A DNA stretch of 64,000 bases from Nocardia sp. SYP-A9097 (GTDB taxonomy: Bacteria > Actinomycetota > Actinomycetes > Mycobacteriales > Mycobacteriaceae). Under the pieces are notes generated by a model. The model saw only the letters and a program-made list of their open reading frames with translations, ran no database searches and was not told the DNA's origin. The stretch is from positions 682,001 to 746,000 of the forward strand of contig NZ_WJIC01000001.1 of NCBI RefSeq assembly GCF_009649815.1, read 5' to 3'. The position numbers were made by a program, and so were the translations under genes. This document shows, one piece after another, positions 61,500 to 64,000 of this stretch (positions are counted from its first letter, which is position 1; the number at the start of each line of letters is the position of its first letter).

Positions 61500-62774
61500 G
61501 TGAGTGACGTGCAGGCGGAGTCCAGCCAATCCGGTAGACCGGGCAAGACTCGGCGGCCCGCTGCTGATGCGGTGCACCCGCTGGTTCGAGAGAGTGCCGA
61601 ATGGTGTTGGCGGCTGCTGATTATTCTCGCGGCGATCTACGCGGTGGCGTGGATGGCGCACCGGCTCTCCACCGTGACGATTCCCTTGTCCATCGCACTG
61701 CTCGGGGCGGCATTGCTTTCGCCGCTGGTGGATTGGATGCAGCGGCTCGGGGTGCCACGCTCGCTCGGTGTGTTCGTCGCGCTGGTCGGATCGATCGGAC
61801 TGCTCGCCGGGATCATGACCTTCGTCGTCGAACAGTTCGTCACCGGTGTGCCGCAGCTGTCCGACGAGTTCAAGACCTCGGTGCACCAGATCCAGGACTG
61901 GCTGATCAACGGTCCACTGCACATGTCCAACGAGCAGATTCGCAATGCGGGCGACACCATTGTCAAGACCATCGAATCCAATCAGGACACGCTCACCAAT
62001 GGGGCGCTGACCACCGCGACCGTCATCGGCGAGTTCTTCACCGGGACCTTCCTGACGCTGTTCATCCTGATCTTCTTCGTCTACGGCGGCGATCAGATCT
62101 GGACCTTCGTCACCAAGATCATTCCCACCCGGCAGCGCGAACGCGTCCGCACCGCAGGGCGACTCGGCTTCGGCAGCCTCACCGGATTCGTGCGCGCCAC
62201 CGTCCTGGTGGCGGCCGTCGACGCCATCGGCATCGGCTCCGGTCTGGCGATTCTCAGTGTGCCGCTGGCACTTCCGCTGGCCTCGCTGGTCTTCATCGGC
62301 GCGTTCATCCCGATTATCGGCTCCTTCATCGCGGGCTCGGTGGCGGTGTTCATCGCGCTCATGACCAAGGGTTTCGTCACCGCCTTCATCGTGCTCGGCA
62401 TCACCATCGCGGTCATGCAGCTGGAAGGGCATGTGCTGCAACCACTTCTGATGGGGCGCGCGGTGCGCATCCACCCGCTCGCCGTCGTGCTCGCCATCGC
62501 GGCGGGTGTGGTGCTGGCCGGAATCGCGGGTGGTCTGCTCGCCGTACCGTTCGTGGCGGTCCTGAACACCGCGATCCGCTCACTGCTCGCGGACTCCCCG
62601 GACGAGCTCTATCAGGAACTGCACACCGGTGACCCACACAAACCCATGTACAGCGCCGAACCGGACTCGCCTGATGAGGGACGCTTCCAATTAACCGCTC
62701 CCACAGGCAAATCGGATGACAAGCCGGCAGCCGACGAGCCTCCCGCGAGTGCCACCGGTGACTCCGCGGACTGA
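61500..62774 (+). CDS. AI-2E/PerM family membrane transporter
   Basis: A 424-residue protein with about eight membrane segments. The long PerM-type loop between segments 3 and 4 (PQLSDEFKTSVHQIQDWLINGP to GALTTATVIGEFFTG) and the conserved GAFIPIIGSFIAG and QLEGHVLQPLLMGRAVRIHPL are clear. The family transports AI-2, small organic or Na+/H+ in different members; no specificity can be read here. GTG 61500. The end overlaps the histidine kinase start region, so they are coupled. Confidence 0.88.
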   Translation: MSDVQAESSQSGRPGKTRRPAADAVHPLVRESAEWCWRLLIILAAIYAVAWMAHRLSTVTIPLSIALLGAALLSPLVDWMQRLGVPRSLGVFVALVGSIGLLAGIMTFVVEQFVTGVPQLSDEFKTSVHQIQDWLINGPLHMSNEQIRNAGDTIVKTIESNQDTLTNGALTTATVIGEFFTGTFLTLFILIFFVYGGDQIWTFVTKIIPTRQRERVRTAGRLGFGSLTGFVRATVLVAAVDAIGIGSGLAILSVPLALPLASLVFIGAFIPIIGSFIAGSVAVFIALMTKGFVTAFIVLGITIAVMQLEGHVLQPLLMGRAVRIHPLAVVLAIAAGVVLAGIAGGLLAVPFVAVLNTAIRSLLADSPDELYQELHTGDPHKPMYSAEPDSPDEGRFQLTAPTGKSDDKPAADEPPASATGDSAD

Positions 62775-63930
62775 ACCCGGCGCATCCGACGCCGCGACCG
62801 CGCCACTGTGGCGGGCCGCGCAGGCTTTTCGGCTCGTCACCCTGCTGTACGCCATCGGGCAGCAGTTCGCCTCGGTACCGCACTACACCGATCAGCGACT
62901 GAGCTGGGTGCTCATCGCACTCATGGCGGTGTGGTCGGGTGTATCCGCGATTCTGCTGTCACAGTGGCGAATTCACAATGTCCGTGAAGTGCGCACGGCG
63001 GTGGTGATCGGCGATCACCTGGTCGTTATCGCACTCATCTTCGCGACCCGGCTGGTGGCCGAATACGACTGGTATCACGGGCATCAGACGCTGCCGACCA
63101 CATTGTGGGCCGCCAATGCCGTGATGTCCGCGGCGATCATGTGGGGACCGTTCGGCGGCGTCTGCTCCGGATTGCTGATCGCCACCGCCATGGTCAGCGC
63201 GCGGGCGCAGTGGGAAATGGACCTGTGGCGCGATGCCACCGCACCCGTGCTGGTATCGGTCGGACTCGCAATCGGCTTGGCCTCCAACACCGCTCGCCGT
63301 GCACAGCAGCAATTACAGCGCGCGGTACGACTCACCGCGGCCGCGCAGGAACGCGAACGACTCGCACGGGAAGTGCACGACGGCGTCCTGCAGGTGCTCA
63401 GCTATATCAAGCGGCGTGGCGTGGAAATCGGCGGGCCCACAGCGGAATTGGCGCAGCGCGCGGGGGAGCAGGAGGTCGCCCTGCGGGTGCTGCTCTCCGA
63501 ACAGGGCGGGCGCGCGGATACCGGTGGCGTGGAACAGGATCTGCGACCACTGCTCACCGCGCAGGCCACCCCATCCGTACTCATCTCCACCCCCGGCGAA
63601 CCCGTACCCATCGGCCGATTCGAGGCCCGGGAGATCTCCGCCGCGGTGGCCGCCGCCCTCGCCAATGTCGTCCAGCACGCCGGATCCGGTGCGAAAGCCT
63701 ATGTGCTGCTGGAGGATACCGGCGAGGAACTCATTGTCAGCGTGCGCGACGACGGCCCCGGCATCCTTCCCGGACGACTCTCGGAAGCCGAAGGGCAAGG
63801 CCGCATGGGTGTTTCACGCTCCATTATCGGCCGCATCGCCGCTCTCAACGGCACCGCGCAACTGCTCTTCGAGGGCGAGGAAGGCTCCGGAGCCGAATGG
63901 GAATTCCGGGTACCCCGGCAGGATCGATAA
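62716..63930 (+). CDS. MacS-type sensor histidine kinase
   Basis: A 404-residue membrane kinase. Six hydrophobic segments in residues 35-185 precede a HisKA_3 dimerisation helix with the phosphorylated His in RLAREVHDGVLQVLSYI (about 222). The ATPase has N-box NVVQHAG and G1 DDGPGILPG. The start WRAAQAFRLVTLLYAIGQ matches actinobacterial MacS proteins. The kinase should phosphorylate the response regulator beginning at 63973. The start is uncertain: 62716 gives the longest product, GTG 62752 or 62761 would reduce the overlap with PerM to 23 or 14 bases. Confidence 0.88.
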   Translation: MTSRQPTSLPRVPPVTPRTEPGASDAATAPLWRAAQAFRLVTLLYAIGQQFASVPHYTDQRLSWVLIALMAVWSGVSAILLSQWRIHNVREVRTAVVIGDHLVVIALIFATRLVAEYDWYHGHQTLPTTLWAANAVMSAAIMWGPFGGVCSGLLIATAMVSARAQWEMDLWRDATAPVLVSVGLAIGLASNTARRAQQQLQRAVRLTAAAQERERLAREVHDGVLQVLSYIKRRGVEIGGPTAELAQRAGEQEVALRVLLSEQGGRADTGGVEQDLRPLLTAQATPSVLISTPGEPVPIGRFEAREISAAVAAALANVVQHAGSGAKAYVLLEDTGEELIVSVRDDGPGILPGRLSEAEGQGRMGVSRSIIGRIAALNGTAQLLFEGEEGSGAEWEFRVPRQDR

Positions 63931-63972
63931 TGGGAGCCCATCGCAGCAGCATGTCCGAATCGGGAGGCGAGA

Positions 63973-64000
63973 GTGTCTGAACAGGCCGCGGGCGAACGGA
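63973..64000 (+). CDS. probable response regulator, first codons only
   Basis: A GTG with GGGAGG 5 bases upstream opens a frame reading VSEQAAGER before the window ends. Its position directly after a MacS-type kinase makes a LuxR-type (NarL class) response regulator the natural expectation, but too little is visible to prove it. Confidence 0.4.

Overview
The window reads as chromosomal DNA from a mycolic-acid actinomycete, most likely Nocardia or a close relative. Reasons: high GC with GTG and TTG starts; many promoters that look leaderless; and several genes in arrangements known from mycobacteria, namely a ponA1 / DUF5318 / padR / ino1 block with the order of M. tuberculosis Rv0046c-Rv0051, a sigL-rslA pair, an LpqY-SugA-SugB sugar importer, glucosylglycerate hydrolase and a Rv2864c-like lipoprotein. 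I saw no rRNA, tRNA, CRISPR array, prophage or intact insertion sequence.

Layout. 0-10.8 kb: AIM24 fragment, a two-domain TerD protein, the cell-wall block (GT87 glycosyltransferase, PonA1, DUF5318), padR-ino1, and a TetR/FAD-monooxygenase divergent pair. 10.9-21.2 kb: two tandem stand-alone effector-binding proteins, a second PonA-like PBP, the LpqY/SugA/SugB operon without its ATPase, DUF2786 and TIGR04338 proteins, a DUF6745-like protein, and menC. 21.2-21.7 kb is a gene-free stretch with nested inverted repeats. 21.7-37.5 kb: small membrane proteins, thiolase/HxlR, the SugC-like ATPase, an LLM oxidoreductase, a fused amino-acid importer, GH25 lysozyme, glucosylglycerate hydrolase, an SDR, two tandem polysaccharide deacetylases, and leuS.

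38.2-40.8 kb holds the most interesting unit. It is three genes joined by ATGA overlaps: a TIGR04222 membrane protein with a Ser/Gly/Cys tail, an MNIO (formerly DUF692) enzyme, and a short DUF2063-like partner. This is the layout of an MNIO peptide-modification system, with the membrane protein's own tail as candidate substrate. 41.9-48.9 kb may be a second unit: a four-gene cluster (TPP enzyme, SRPBCC-like protein, KAS III-like protein with Asn at the usual His position, HisC-like aminotransferase) diverges from an EXLDI ribbon-helix-helix regulator and a DrrAB exporter, and matching ACGTAT sites sit at both promoters.

49-64 kb: rslA-sigL with a recognisable SigL-type promoter, YqgE, PlsC, glycerate kinase, HxlR/imine-reductase-like pair, aroQ with a possible regulator, a PBP-like lipoprotein lacking catalytic residues, DUF3054, a flippase-like protein, a class III adenylate cyclase, an AI-2E/PerM protein and a MacS-type histidine kinase whose response regulator begins at the window edge.

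Two dispersed intergenic repeats occur. A REP-like hairpin element lies at 3' ends of genes (1.65, 27.1, 34.6, 54.9 kb). A second element occurs twice upstream of genes (37.65 and 51.0 kb).
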